Origin: Paenibacillus sp. OV219
Lineage (GTDB): Bacteria > Bacillota > Bacilli > Paenibacillales > Paenibacillaceae
NCBI RefSeq assembly: GCF_900110075.1
Contig: NZ_FOCJ01000010.1
Coordinates: forward strand, 62,001-126,000
Reading direction: 5' to 3'
Length of the DNA: 64,000 bases
The notes below the pieces were generated by a model. That model did no database searches and was not told the origin of the DNA. It saw only the letters and a list, made by a program, of their open reading frames with translations. This document shows, piece after piece, positions 33,656 to 42,987 of the stretch (its first letter is position 1; every line of letters begins with the position of its first letter). Made by a program: the position numbers and the translations under genes.

Positions 33656-34978
33656 ATGATTCAAGCAACGATCCAATCCAGCTTCCCAACGAAATCCATC
33701 AAGCCATCAGACCGCTACCAGGTTCGTATTGGTGGCCAGCCTGTTTTTGTATATCAGTGCCAAGGCGCAGGCTACGCCGTGTTGTCGGCTGAAGGCACAA
33801 TCGTAATTGAAATCGAGACGAGCGATGCTTTCCAGCAAGCGATTGTACGGCCATTGCGCCACGGCATTGTGCCTGAAAAGGCAGCAGATAATGTACTTCG
33901 CTTCGAGGTCGAAGCACCGGCTAAACTGTCTGTTGAGTTTGACGGTGACATCAGGGAGCCGCTCTTTATTTGGATTAATCCGCCGGAGACAGCAGAGCGT
34001 CCGGATCCTACTGACAAGGGAGTTCACTATTACAAAGGCGGCGAAGTACATCTTGCTGGCGAAATTCGTTTGCAGGATGGCGAGACGCTTTACATCGAAG
34101 AAGGAGCAGTCGTGCATGGCCGAGTGACGGCAGACGGCGCATCGAACATTACGGTTCGTGGCAGAGGGATTCTTGACGGCTCCCTGTGGCGGGAGAATGA
34201 AGAGGCGAAGAAGCATGCGATGCTGCTGCCTGCGCGCTGCTCGGGAGTTACCATTGAAGGGATTAGCGTCGTGGATGGACCGACGTGGCATCTCGTACCG
34301 ACGGCTTGTTCGAATGTGCGGATCGAGAACGTAAACGTGCTTACTTTTGCAGGGACAGGTGATGGTATTGATATCGTCGGCTGTGAGGATGTGACGATAG
34401 AGAACGTGTTCGTTCGCTCCAAGGATGACTGCATCGCGATTAAGGCGGTCGATTACTTCCATGAAGCGGGCTGCCGCGATGTGCGCCGTGTGCGGGTGAG
34501 CCGCTCGGTGTTCTTCAATGCGGAATGGGGCAATGCGCTCGAAATTGGCTACGAGACAAGCTGCGAGACTATCTCGGACATCGAGTTCAGCGACTGCGAC
34601 ATTATTCACTGCCAGTTCGAAGGGTATGAATCAGGAGGGACTTTCACCATTCATAACGGCGACAGTGCAGTCGTGGAGAACGTGCTGTATAGCAACATTC
34701 GCATCGAAGATTCGGAGGAGAAGCTGGTCGATATTAAGATCCAATTTTCTCAGTATTCCCGCGATACGGAGCGTGGTCAGGTTCGCAATATTCGTTTCGA
34801 GAATATCGTTATTACGGGCGGGTTGCTCCCGGTCTCCATCATCCGCGGCTATGACGGTGCACATATGATTGACGGTGTTACGTTCTCCGGAATCAGCTAT
34901 TTGGGCGAACCGCTGAGAAGTGCCAATGCAGCCAAAATGGTAGTCGAGCTCAGCCGAAACGTGAAGTTCGAGCAATAA
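33656..34978 (+). CDS. GH28-like right-handed beta-helix glycosidase
   Basis: 440 residues from ATG 33656 (AAGGAG 11 bases upstream; an in-frame GTG at 33644 overlaps it). An N-terminal ~110-residue beta domain precedes a parallel beta-helix with repeated VTIEGISV / VRIENVNVL / VTIENVFV turns. Two of the polygalacturonase motifs are recognisable: GTGDGIDIVG (in place of NTDG) and SKDDCIAIK (DD intact). The GHG motif is replaced by WGNALEIG, so the catalytic His is missing. No signal peptide, so probably intracellular. It may act on a pectin or rhamnogalacturonan oligomer or on another uronide or glucan. Confidence 0.78.
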   Translation: MIQATIQSSFPTKSIKPSDRYQVRIGGQPVFVYQCQGAGYAVLSAEGTIVIEIETSDAFQQAIVRPLRHGIVPEKAADNVLRFEVEAPAKLSVEFDGDIREPLFIWINPPETAERPDPTDKGVHYYKGGEVHLAGEIRLQDGETLYIEEGAVVHGRVTADGASNITVRGRGILDGSLWRENEEAKKHAMLLPARCSGVTIEGISVVDGPTWHLVPTACSNVRIENVNVLTFAGTGDGIDIVGCEDVTIENVFVRSKDDCIAIKAVDYFHEAGCRDVRRVRVSRSVFFNAEWGNALEIGYETSCETISDIEFSDCDIIHCQFEGYESGGTFTIHNGDSAVVENVLYSNIRIEDSEEKLVDIKIQFSQYSRDTERGQVRNIRFENIVITGGLLPVSIIRGYDGAHMIDGVTFSGISYLGEPLRSANAAKMVVELSRNVKFEQ

Positions 34979-35096
34979 CCACAGTAGGCGTTGTGACTAG
35001 GTACTAGGAGAAGATAGTACTTATGCGATTGCAGAGTCGGCCTTACAATAAAGTCATAACGAAGCAGCCGCGAGAGGCTGCAAGGGAGGACTTTAG

Positions 35097-35645
35097 ATGA
35101 TGACCGATTCGACAACAAATACAAATGCAACTGCAACAGCAACTGGGGCACCGCTTCGCAATAGAATGCAATTTTACCGTCGCCGCAACACACCGACATA
35201 TACATTCATGGCTTGGTCAGCTTTTGTGCTGGCATGTGGGTTCGAATTTGGAGGGATTTACACGCTCAAGGAGGCTTTGTCCGTTCAAGGCTACTACGCA
35301 GTATCAGCCATCCTGCTGATCGTAACCTCGTTCCTGCTTCAGAAGGTGGCGCGGGACAACGATGAAGACAACTTCCTGCAAACATTCAACGCAGGTTACC
35401 GCCGCAGAAATACGTCAGCTTTCACATTCCTCTCTTGGGCTGGCTTCGTCCTCGCAATTCTTGCGGAGTATATCGGGGTCTTCAATCTTGAAGAACCGCT
35501 GTCGGTAAAAGGTTACTACGCCATCGGTGGCGCGTTTCTGATTGTGTCCTGTCTCGTGCTGCAGAAGACGATTCGCGACAATGAGGAAGATAAGCTGCAT
35601 AGCGGGGTGGATGCGGTGGAAGAGAGCTTTGAGGTTCGTAACTAA
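35097..35645 (+). CDS. YiaA/YiaB-family membrane protein with internal duplication
   Basis: 182 residues with four membrane helices in two copies of a ~70-residue unit. Each unit reads YRRRNT...TF..W..FVLA....Y.G......LSV.GYYA...FLIV...LLQK..RDN.ED, the YiaA/B two-helix domain. First unit about residues 26-92, second about 97-165. A Thr/Asn/Ala-rich N-terminus precedes them. Function is unknown across the family. GGGAGGA lies upstream of two adjacent ATG codons (35097 and 35100). A GCAGCC/GGCTGC hairpin sits just before this ribosome binding site (about 35065-35082) and could affect translation. Confidence 0.85.
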   Translation: MMTDSTTNTNATATATGAPLRNRMQFYRRRNTPTYTFMAWSAFVLACGFEFGGIYTLKEALSVQGYYAVSAILLIVTSFLLQKVARDNDEDNFLQTFNAGYRRRNTSAFTFLSWAGFVLAILAEYIGVFNLEEPLSVKGYYAIGGAFLIVSCLVLQKTIRDNEEDKLHSGVDAVEESFEVRN

Positions 35646-35767
35646 TAAAAAAGGCGCGCTAATACGGCGATTTTTCATTGAAAATAGACCTTCGTGCAGG
35701 AGATTCTTGACCGAAGTAGAATGAAGATAGATCATTTCCATAAACAATGCATAGGAGGAACCGTATT

Positions 35768-36082
35768 ATGGATCATGCTGAAGTGCATGAATGCTCGATC
35801 GAAAAATCACTGCAAATAATAGGCGGCAAATGGTCCTTCCTTGTACTTCGAGAGCTGTTCTTTCATGGAATGAAACGATTTAGCGAGCTCAAGAGTTCAA
35901 TTAACGGAATCAGTTCTAAATCGCTTACGGAAACACTGCGGCACCTGGAAGAGCATCAAGTCGTGATTCGGGAAGTTTATGCGACCGTCCCGCCTACCGT
36001 CGAATATCGGTTAAGTCGTAAAGGCGAGGCATTTAACGGGATATTGCATGAGTTGAAGAAATGGGGAAACGAGTGGGCTTAG
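35768..36082 (+). CDS. HxlR-family transcriptional regulator
   Basis: 104 residues from ATG 35768, with AGGAGG 10 bases upstream. Typical HxlR: a Cys near the N-terminus (HECSIEKSLQIIGGKW), then the wHTH FLVLRELFFHGMKRFSELKSSINGISSKSLTETLRHLEEHQVV and the wing RLSRKGEAF. The N-terminal Cys suggests redox or aldehyde sensing as in YodB/HypR. The convergent aldo/keto reductase genes next door are plausible targets, since HxlR proteins often control oxidoreductases. Confidence 0.88.
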   Translation: MDHAEVHECSIEKSLQIIGGKWSFLVLRELFFHGMKRFSELKSSINGISSKSLTETLRHLEEHQVVIREVYATVPPTVEYRLSRKGEAFNGILHELKKWGNEWA

Positions 36083-36102
36083 CCAACTTCAATGAATAAC
36101 AA

Positions 36103-36132
36103 AAGAGGAGCTGTCGTAAACAAGCTCCTCTT
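36103..36132 (-). terminator. Bidirectional terminator between HxlR gene and aldo/keto reductase
   Basis: Perfect 10-bp stem AAGAGGAGCT / AGCTCCTCTT with a 10-base loop. On the minus strand it is followed by TTGTTATT. Confidence 0.75.
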
Positions 36133-36143
36133 GCATATGCGTT

Positions 36144-37001
36144 TTAGTTCGGAAACTGAACCCCGCCTTGGCCGCGATCGAGCTTGAATTCCCAACGCCA
36201 TTCCTGTTTTGAAATCGCTCCGATATTACTCCTTACTTCCTCTTCGTTTCGCATCCCGCATATCGCGACAGACACGTCAGGGTTTGAAAGAACGAAGTCC
36301 AATGCAATCTGGTGAACGTTAATCTTATCCAATGATTCCGGGGAAATGCGCTTCATGAATCGGTAAAGCGATTGGCTAGTCAACGGCCTCATCACGACGA
36401 CTCCGACATCATGCTTAGAGGCTTCGGAGATGAGGGGATCGGCTGCTCCCTGATAAAACAGATTGTAACGGACCTGCACGACATCAAATTGTCCGGATTG
36501 AACAGCCCAAAGCAGTGTTTGGTCTGGAACTTCGTTCGTAATTCCGATAAAACGTATTTTTCCTTGTTTTTGACACTCTTTCAGGGCGTCCAAAGGGCCA
36601 TCATTGATCAGTCTTTTGTATTCTTCTTCTCTCAGATACCCACCATGAAATTGCATGACATCAATATAATCGGACTGTAGCCGACTCAAGCTATCATCGA
36701 CCGAACGAAGCACTTCATCGTAACCTAGATGCGAAGGAACTTTTGTCGCGATATAAGCCTGCTCCCGGCGATCTTTCATGGCTTGACCTATGATTCGTTC
36801 ACTCAGTCCGTTGCCGTAACCTGGGGCGGTATCGATATAATTAACCCCGTTATCCATAGCCGCGTGAAGTGCGGCAATAACCGTATCCACGTTTTTTTCA
36901 GCATCATAGGCGTCTAGATAATTGTCAATCCCCATTGGTGCGCCGCCAAATCCTAGACACGAAACATTGAATTGCGTTCGTCCAAGTCTTCTATATTCCA
37001 T
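36144..37001 (-). CDS. Aldo/keto reductase
   Basis: 285 residues, NADPH-dependent (beta/alpha)8 reductase. The catalytic tetrad is complete: D57 and Y62 (NYIDTAPGYGNG), K87 (YIATKVPS) and H119 (DVMQFHG). Start MEYRRLGRTQFNVSCLGFGGAP is typical of the family. It follows the second AKR-like gene by 39 bases on the same strand, so they form an operon. The physiological carbonyl substrate is unknown. Confidence 0.93.
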   Translation of the reverse strand: MEYRRLGRTQFNVSCLGFGGAPMGIDNYLDAYDAEKNVDTVIAALHAAMDNGVNYIDTAPGYGNGLSERIIGQAMKDRREQAYIATKVPSHLGYDEVLRSVDDSLSRLQSDYIDVMQFHGGYLREEEYKRLINDGPLDALKECQKQGKIRFIGITNEVPDQTLLWAVQSGQFDVVQVRYNLFYQGAADPLISEASKHDVGVVVMRPLTSQSLYRFMKRISPESLDKINVHQIALDFVLSNPDVSVAICGMRNEEEVRSNIGAISKQEWRWEFKLDRGQGGVQFPN

Positions 37002-37040
37002 TTATGTATCACTCCTTCGGAGTTGGTTAATCAGGGCAAT

Positions 37041-37997
37041 TTAATCTTTCCATTTGATCATGGTATGGCTGATCATATTGCTGCCATGTGCTTCAGGGGA
37101 TATCATCTCAAAGCCTTGCAAAGTTCGCTCTCCATTTTGTATGCGATAATCGACCATCTGAATGGGGAAATTCATGCGGTGAAAGTACAAGGCTTCTTCT
37201 CCGCTCATCGGTGTTCCGTCGCAAGCATCCAATGTCAGTCGCGCTTCTTGCATCGTAGATAGACTTACGGAAGTGGCGAAAACGGAAGGCTCCCTGAAGA
37301 TCCATTTCAGCCAAGGGCGTACCAACTCATCTGGCTTTACACCTGGCCATTTGAAGACAGCCCCTCTGGCAAAAGCGCCTACAGCATAAACCCCAAGCCC
37401 GTGCTCGCGGGCAAACTCGACCATAAATTGCTGACGGCGCAAGGAGTAGTTCCAATACGGTGCAATAAAATCAATACGGTCCCAGATTTGATATAAATAT
37501 TCTTCTGACAATCTGCCGCCGGACAACATACCCCATCCAATTGCATCTGCAAGACCTTCTTCTTTCAGTCTTTGAAATCCATCAAAAACCCAGTCTGGAT
37601 AGGGCTGTTCAATATTTCCAACAGCAGGCCCTTCAGGCCAGGTATTATGAAAGATCACCATACCTGCTTTTTCACATCCAAGTTCATTGAGTATATACTT
37701 GAAATTGGTGACGATATCTTCTGCACTTTTTTCATTCCGATCATGCCATCCGTGCCAAATGACAGGAAGCAGCTTCTTGCTGAGACCTGTTCTCTTCAGT
37801 ATTTCACTGTAAATCTGTCTCTCAGAGGAAAATGTACAATCAAAATGAGTTAACCCCTGTTCTGCTAAGAAGGAGACAACTTGAGTTGCTTCTTCAATGC
37901 TCGGTTTTGGCCTCCCCATAAAATCTATGAATCCATGGCCGCCTAGAACAATTGGCGCAGTTTCAATCGTTGTTAAACCGAGTTTTCTTTTTTGCAT
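37041..37997 (-). CDS. Aldo/keto reductase-fold protein with altered catalytic residues
   Basis: 318 residues from ATG 37997; AGGAGG lies 7 bases upstream, and the eight extra residues possible upstream are not needed. The start MQKRKLGLTTIETAPIVLGGHGF and the ILNELGCEKAGMVIFHN segment show the AKR fold. However, the Tyr of the tetrad is replaced (HFDCTFSSERQIYSEIL, Ser at ~58) and the Lys strand reads VIWHGWHD, without Lys. Only Asp and His remain. It may catalyse another reaction or be a non-catalytic partner of the downstream AKR. Confidence 0.8.
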   Translation of the reverse strand: MQKRKLGLTTIETAPIVLGGHGFIDFMGRPKPSIEEATQVVSFLAEQGLTHFDCTFSSERQIYSEILKRTGLSKKLLPVIWHGWHDRNEKSAEDIVTNFKYILNELGCEKAGMVIFHNTWPEGPAVGNIEQPYPDWVFDGFQRLKEEGLADAIGWGMLSGGRLSEEYLYQIWDRIDFIAPYWNYSLRRQQFMVEFAREHGLGVYAVGAFARGAVFKWPGVKPDELVRPWLKWIFREPSVFATSVSLSTMQEARLTLDACDGTPMSGEEALYFHRMNFPIQMVDYRIQNGERTLQGFEMISPEAHGSNMISHTMIKWKD

Positions 37998-38483
37998 GAT
38001 GTAACCTCCTAAGTTAATCAAACATCCGTACTCTCCTTAATGAAAGAGCAGTTACATTATGCGAAGCTAACTTCTCTTACCCGTGGAACGGCATATCTTT
38101 GAAGACTTACATGCCTATTAATGGTTCTACGCCCTATCATAGGGTAAAGGCCCGTTCTTGAGAAGGACGCACTTTTTCTTAACTAAGTTACCTAAAGGTT
38201 ACAAATAGAAGAAGAAGCCATCGCCAGAATTTCGCCACCTGCGCCGCATGAATCCCGCTTTCTTACTGAATTGTCTCCCCAGACTTCCCCAGCATCGATT
38301 GACATCATCTTGGTAGGGGCGGTCCGTGTGATAATACTCGATAAATAGTGCTTCGTGTAGTTCCAAGAAACATCTTCGCTCAAATCCCTGCTACTAGAGT
38401 CAGATTTTTCATTGATAGGGAATTTTACCTAGTCTATAATGTTACGTACAAGTTTACATAACATGTGAAGGAGAGTTTCAGTA
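37998..38483. other. 486-bp divergent intergenic region
   Basis: Holds the aldo/keto reductase operon promoter and the SLH-protein promoter. A minus-strand stretch at about 38199-38375 is open in two frames, but no family was recognised with confidence. No RNA gene is seen. Confidence 0.5.
38132..38148 (-). promoter_or_regulatory. MerR-type promoter candidate for the aldo/keto reductase operon
   Basis: A perfect dyad CCCTAT-C-ATAGGG (38132-38144) overlaps, on the minus strand, a -35-like TTTACC (38148-38143); a 19-base spacer then leads to CATTAA. The over-long spacer with a central dyad is the MerR-family promoter design. Further upstream (about 38180-38202) the minus strand has GTAACCTTTAGGTAAC, a possible HxlR-type site. 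Confidence 0.4.
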
Positions 38484-41354
38484 ATGAGAAGTTTGCGTGT
38501 GCTTTTAGCCCTATTCGTACTCGTATTTGCAGTTCAACTATTTCCAGATACCAAACAGCTAGTACACGCAGAAGAGAGCACGGGAGCAACAGCGACATTC
38601 CCGGACATCAAAGCGCACTGGGCGCAAAGCCAGATTGAGAGATTGGCAGAGATGGCAATTATCAAAGGGTATCCTGATGGCAAGTTCCTCCCGAATCAGA
38701 ACGTCACCCGCGAGCAGTTTGTGTCCATGCTGGTGAACACGCTGGGCTACTCGGTGGAGGATGCGTCAGCTACTGGCGCTGTTTTCGCAGATGTCGCCGC
38801 ATCCCGCTGGTCGAGCGGGGCGATTGCAGCCGCTCTTCGTGAAGGCACGCTCGTGAAGAGCGAGTATGGCACGAATTTCAAACCGGCGCAGGCGATTACA
38901 CGCAACGAAATGGCGATTATGATCGCGCGTGCATTGAAGCTGGATCCGAACGAGAAGGCACTGGATTTCAAGGACAAAACCAGCATCAAGTCGCATCCCG
39001 AGCTGGTCGGTGCCATCGTTGAAGCCAAGATCATCACCGGCTTCCCAGATCAGACCTTCCGTCCGGCAGGTACGCTGACGCGTGCGCAGTCCGCTATCGC
39101 GCTCATCAATATGCTCGATACGGCACTGAAGTCGCAGGATCCGGATGTGCCGACGCCTTTGGTGCACCGGGATGCCGCGAACGAGGTGACGTACCAATCG
39201 GGCGTGACGGAAATTACTGATCCGCAGCAGGTGAAGTCGTTGTCGTCAGACGGCGAGCTCGTACTGGACAATACGGCAGAGATACCTGAAGCAGGCGAGC
39301 TTGTTGTCCTGCCGGCGATGGAAGGTTATCCGTTCGGCGTTGCGAAGCGCATTGTTTCCGTTGCAACCGAGAACGGGCAGATCGTTGCGCAGACGGAAGA
39401 ACCGGAATTCCAGGATGTCATCGATCAGATCGACGTGCAGAAGACGGTGCAGATGCAGCTCGCTAATCTGGATCCTGCTTCCGTTCCAGAAGGCATTACG
39501 ATCAATAAAATTCCAGAACCTGCTGTGGCGGCTTCGCCAACGATTTCACTAAAAAATAAAACCGAAGGCTTTGAAATTGGAATTAAGGGACTCGAGTTTC
39601 AGCCTGAGTTTAAGGACGATTATGCAGGGGAAGTCGATAAGTCGAAGGTCAAAATTGCGCTTTCTGGTAAACTGCTGATCGGCCAGCCTCAAGTGACGCT
39701 GGATTACGATTATTCCTTTTGGAAAGGGCTAAAATCGTTTCAACTGGAATATGCGTCAACGGATAAGGTTGAAGTAGAGGTTAGTTTGAAGGGTGAAGCC
39801 AGCGCGTCCGCAACATACACGAATAACTCGGATGTGACAAGAGTTTTTGATGCGAAAGCGAGTTTCCTGACTTTCGAGAAAGATATCAGTCTCGCAACCT
39901 TCTATGTTCCTGTAGCTGGACCGGTAGGCGTTCAAGCGACGCTGCAGCTGAAAGTAAAGGCAGACGCATCCTTGGGCATTACGGAAACAGTGACGGCAAC
40001 GTTCACAAGAGATGTTGGACTCGTCAAATCCCATGGTGAGTATCAGCCGATTATGAAGTTTTCGCAAAATATTGAAGCAGTAGGTAAGGGAGCCGGCCAG
40101 ATTGGAGCAGGCTTAGGACCGGACATGAGTATGGCGGCTTCGATTCTCCAATTCGCGAATGCAGGTCTGAGACTTGGTGCGGGAATTGAAGGGAAAATCG
40201 CTGTTTTTGCTGGAGGGAAAGTGACGGTATCGGATGAAGTTAATGCTGCTAACCCTTCTGAGTCCAGTATAGATGCCGACGGCGAACCATTCGCTTGCTA
40301 TATTTATGGGGTCAATTGGTACTTAAATGCAGGGGCGTTTATTAAGATTCCACATGTGTTGACGCTTGATTTTCCAATCCTTGATCTGAAGAAGCCGATC
40401 ATTGCGGAAGATACTTGCAAGAAGCCTGATCAGCCGAAAGTCGACGACACGGATAAGACGGACAGCGACGAAAAGCCGGCTGAGCCAACTGACTCTGACA
40501 AGCCTGATACAGGCGGTGATACCCCGTCAGGGCAGGCTTCGTTGCAGAAGACAGTCGTCGCCAATCTGGAATGGCAAAACATGCTGCATCTGAACAAAGG
40601 CGAGCAAGTAACCCTTACGGCGGTTGATGGCAAATGGAATATTTGGCCGGGCCAAGGGGATACGTTCTGGTGCGACGCAAATGGTTATCCGTTAGCGATT
40701 GATCAGACGCTCGCCTCCAAGAGCCGAAGTGAAGTGCCGGATCATCCTTGGGGCGCATTAATCGGCAAGACGAGAACGGCCTCCGGTGCGGAGACGAAGT
40801 TCTTTGTCGGCGGGGAAAGCATGACAATAACCGCAAGTGAGGATATGGATTTGTTCCTCGAGATCAGCGATGACCCGGGCTATTTTGCAGATAATCAAGG
40901 CTCCATTACCGTTAAATTCGATAAGACGAGTCAGTCGCAGAAGGTGTCTGTCTCAGCATCCCAAGATCCATCTCAAAGCGGCTATACCAACACGGGCATT
41001 ACACTCGCGAAAGGGCAGACGGTCAACGTTACGGCGACAGGCATTGGATATTACAGTGGATTCGACTCGTACTTTACCGATGCAGACGGTTATCAATTCC
41101 TCTCATCCAGCGCGGATAGGCTTAGTCCGAAAATGGATAGTATGGCAATGGTCAGCATAGCGCCAATTGGCACATTGGTAGGCGTTATCCAGATGTCGGA
41201 CGGTTCACTGAGCGGTCCAATTGTGCTCGGTACGAACCAGACCTTTACTGTACCTGCTGATGGCGTGCTGCTGCTCATGTATAATGATGATCCGGGTTAC
41301 TATGGCAACAATTATGGCGGGTATGATGTGACGGTAAGTGTCTCCTCTAACTAA
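38484..41354 (+). CDS. SLH-domain surface protein with two C-terminal PA-IL-like domains
   Basis: 956 residues. Signal peptide ending near residue 30 (VLVFAVQLFPDTKQLVHAEE). Three SLH repeats at about 38-215 (FPDIKAHWAQSQIERLAEMAIIKGYPDGKF; FADVAASRWSSGAIAAAL; LDFKDKTSIKSHPELVGAI) anchor it to the cell wall through pyruvylated polymer. A large beta-rich middle follows, then an acidic linker with PTDSDKPD-like repeats (~645-680), then two similar domains (~685-820 and ~825-956), each ending in DDPGYF/YADNxGxxxV, the pattern of galactose-binding PA-IL-like lectin domains. A carbohydrate-binding surface protein is likely. GAAGGAGAG precedes the ATG. Confidence 0.85.
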   Translation: MRSLRVLLALFVLVFAVQLFPDTKQLVHAEESTGATATFPDIKAHWAQSQIERLAEMAIIKGYPDGKFLPNQNVTREQFVSMLVNTLGYSVEDASATGAVFADVAASRWSSGAIAAALREGTLVKSEYGTNFKPAQAITRNEMAIMIARALKLDPNEKALDFKDKTSIKSHPELVGAIVEAKIITGFPDQTFRPAGTLTRAQSAIALINMLDTALKSQDPDVPTPLVHRDAANEVTYQSGVTEITDPQQVKSLSSDGELVLDNTAEIPEAGELVVLPAMEGYPFGVAKRIVSVATENGQIVAQTEEPEFQDVIDQIDVQKTVQMQLANLDPASVPEGITINKIPEPAVAASPTISLKNKTEGFEIGIKGLEFQPEFKDDYAGEVDKSKVKIALSGKLLIGQPQVTLDYDYSFWKGLKSFQLEYASTDKVEVEVSLKGEASASATYTNNSDVTRVFDAKASFLTFEKDISLATFYVPVAGPVGVQATLQLKVKADASLGITETVTATFTRDVGLVKSHGEYQPIMKFSQNIEAVGKGAGQIGAGLGPDMSMAASILQFANAGLRLGAGIEGKIAVFAGGKVTVSDEVNAANPSESSIDADGEPFACYIYGVNWYLNAGAFIKIPHVLTLDFPILDLKKPIIAEDTCKKPDQPKVDDTDKTDSDEKPAEPTDSDKPDTGGDTPSGQASLQKTVVANLEWQNMLHLNKGEQVTLTAVDGKWNIWPGQGDTFWCDANGYPLAIDQTLASKSRSEVPDHPWGALIGKTRTASGAETKFFVGGESMTITASEDMDLFLEISDDPGYFADNQGSITVKFDKTSQSQKVSVSASQDPSQSGYTNTGITLAKGQTVNVTATGIGYYSGFDSYFTDADGYQFLSSSADRLSPKMDSMAMVSIAPIGTLVGVIQMSDGSLSGPIVLGTNQTFTVPADGVLLLMYNDDPGYYGNNYGGYDVTVSVSSN

Positions 41355-41446
41355 CATGGAAACTGGATTTTCGCTGCTGGCATGATGTACACTACTTGCG
41401 TATAGCAAGTTGAACCTAGAAGGCTGGGTTTTAGGAGGATGCAATT

Positions 41447-42943
41447 GTGAGTAAAGAACAGGCAAGCAAGGTATATATGGGTGATTGTAAGGTGCTGCAA
41501 TTCTTCGAGGAATTGTCGAAGATTCCGCGGGGATCGGGCAACGAGAAAGCGATCAGCGATTACGTGGCGCAGTTTGCGAAGGAGCGCGGCTGCACGGCGA
41601 TTCAGGATGAACGATATAATCTCATTATTAAGAAGCCGGCCGCGAAAGGGTACGAGCAGGCGCCGGCGGTTATTTTTCAAGGCCATTTGGACATGGTTTG
41701 TGAGAAAAATAAATCGACGCAGCACGACTTCACCAAGGATCCGATCCGCTTCAAGCTTGACGGGGATATGATCTATGCGCAGGATACGACGCTTGGTGCC
41801 GATAACGGCATCGGCGTTGCGTTCTCGATGGCTCTGATGGACTCGGCGGAGATGGCGCATCCGGCGCTGGAGATTTTGCTGACGACGGAAGAAGAGACGA
41901 GTATGGCGGGAGCGGAAAATATTGATGCTTCCAAGCTGAGTGGGCAAATGATGATCAACTTTGATTCCGACCGCGAAGGCGTTGTGTTCGTAAGCAGCGC
42001 CGGCGGAGCATCGGTGTTCCATATGGTGCCGATTGTATGGAAGAGCGGAGAGGCAACGGACGACCGTTCGGCGTATGCCATTGCGGTGGAAGGCTTGATT
42101 GGCGGTCACTCTGGCGACGATATTATCCGCGAGCGTGGCAATGCGAATAAGCTGGTCGGCCGTGTGCTGGACGATCTGCGGCGCCATGTCGCTTTTGACC
42201 TGGTGAGCGTTGCCGGTGGCATGAAGGTGAACGCAATTCCGCGCGAGTCCGAGGCGATTGTGCGTCTGACGGCGGAGGAGCTGGCGGCTGCTGAGGCGCG
42301 TATTGCAGAATGGAACCAGACTTATAAGGATGAGTTCGAAGCTGCGGACCCAGGCGTGAAAGTGACGATTGCTGCGATTGGGGCGGCTGAAGGTACGGCT
42401 GGGACTGCGGCTGTGCCGCGTTGGCTGTCGGAGGAGACGAAGCTGCTTGTAATCCGCTTGCTAGCGCTTATGCCAAACGGCGTGCTCAGCATGAACAAGG
42501 CGATCGAGAATCTCGTACGGACGTCGACGAATATCGGTGTGATTTCGATGAAAGAGGACGAAGTTGTGTTCGAGAGCCTTGTGCGCAGCTCGCACCGTTC
42601 TCAGCTGGATGCGGTGCTGCAGGGGATGGAGACGCTCGCGGAAGCGGTGGGCGTGACGTTCCGGCATGATCATTATTTTCCGGGCTGGCCATACCGGTCG
42701 GATTCGAAGCTTCGCGAGGTGTTCGAAGCGGTATACGCACGCAAGTACGGCAAGCCGCTTCAGGTTAAGGCGATCCATGCGGGACTCGAATGCGGCGTCC
42801 TCATTGAGAAAATGCCGCATCTCGACGCCATATCCTACGGTCCGAACATGTACAATTTCCACACGCCGGAGGAGCATCTGTCGATCTCCTCTGTGGAGCG
42901 GACGTGGGAGTTCTTGCAGGACGTTATGCGTGAATTGAAATAG
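41447..42943 (+). CDS. pepD: Aminoacyl-histidine dipeptidase (M20 family)
   Basis: 498 residues, GTG start fixed by AGGAGG 9 bases upstream. Zinc-dependent M20 peptidase of the PepD (Xaa-His dipeptidase) type: VLQFFEELSKIPRGSGNEKAIS at the start, HLD metal ligand in FQGHLDMVCEK, TLGADNGIGVAFSMALMD with the bridging Asp, and the catalytic Glu pair in TTEEETSMAGAENID. The dimerisation lid (LIGGHSGDDI) and the terminal His in YNFHTPEEHLSISS are present. It cleaves dipeptides, including carnosine-like ones, in the cytosol. Followed by a terminator, so monocistronic. Confidence 0.93.
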   Translation: MSKEQASKVYMGDCKVLQFFEELSKIPRGSGNEKAISDYVAQFAKERGCTAIQDERYNLIIKKPAAKGYEQAPAVIFQGHLDMVCEKNKSTQHDFTKDPIRFKLDGDMIYAQDTTLGADNGIGVAFSMALMDSAEMAHPALEILLTTEEETSMAGAENIDASKLSGQMMINFDSDREGVVFVSSAGGASVFHMVPIVWKSGEATDDRSAYAIAVEGLIGGHSGDDIIRERGNANKLVGRVLDDLRRHVAFDLVSVAGGMKVNAIPRESEAIVRLTAEELAAAEARIAEWNQTYKDEFEAADPGVKVTIAAIGAAEGTAGTAAVPRWLSEETKLLVIRLLALMPNGVLSMNKAIENLVRTSTNIGVISMKEDEVVFESLVRSSHRSQLDAVLQGMETLAEAVGVTFRHDHYFPGWPYRSDSKLREVFEAVYARKYGKPLQVKAIHAGLECGVLIEKMPHLDAISYGPNMYNFHTPEEHLSISSVERTWEFLQDVMRELK

Positions 42944-42950
42944 GTTGGAG

Positions 42951-42987
42951 AGCGCGCGGGGGCAATAGGTCCTCGCGCTTTTTTTGT
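42951..42987 (+). terminator. Terminator of pepD
   Basis: AGCGCG-C-GGG / CCT-CGCGCT hairpin followed by TTTTTTTGTTGTTG. Confidence 0.8.

Noticed and set aside
38199-38375. Minus-strand stretch with a transposase-like EYYHTDRPYQ segment
   Set aside because: A single short motif, two competing open frames and no terminal repeats or further transposase domains. Too weak to call an IS remnant.
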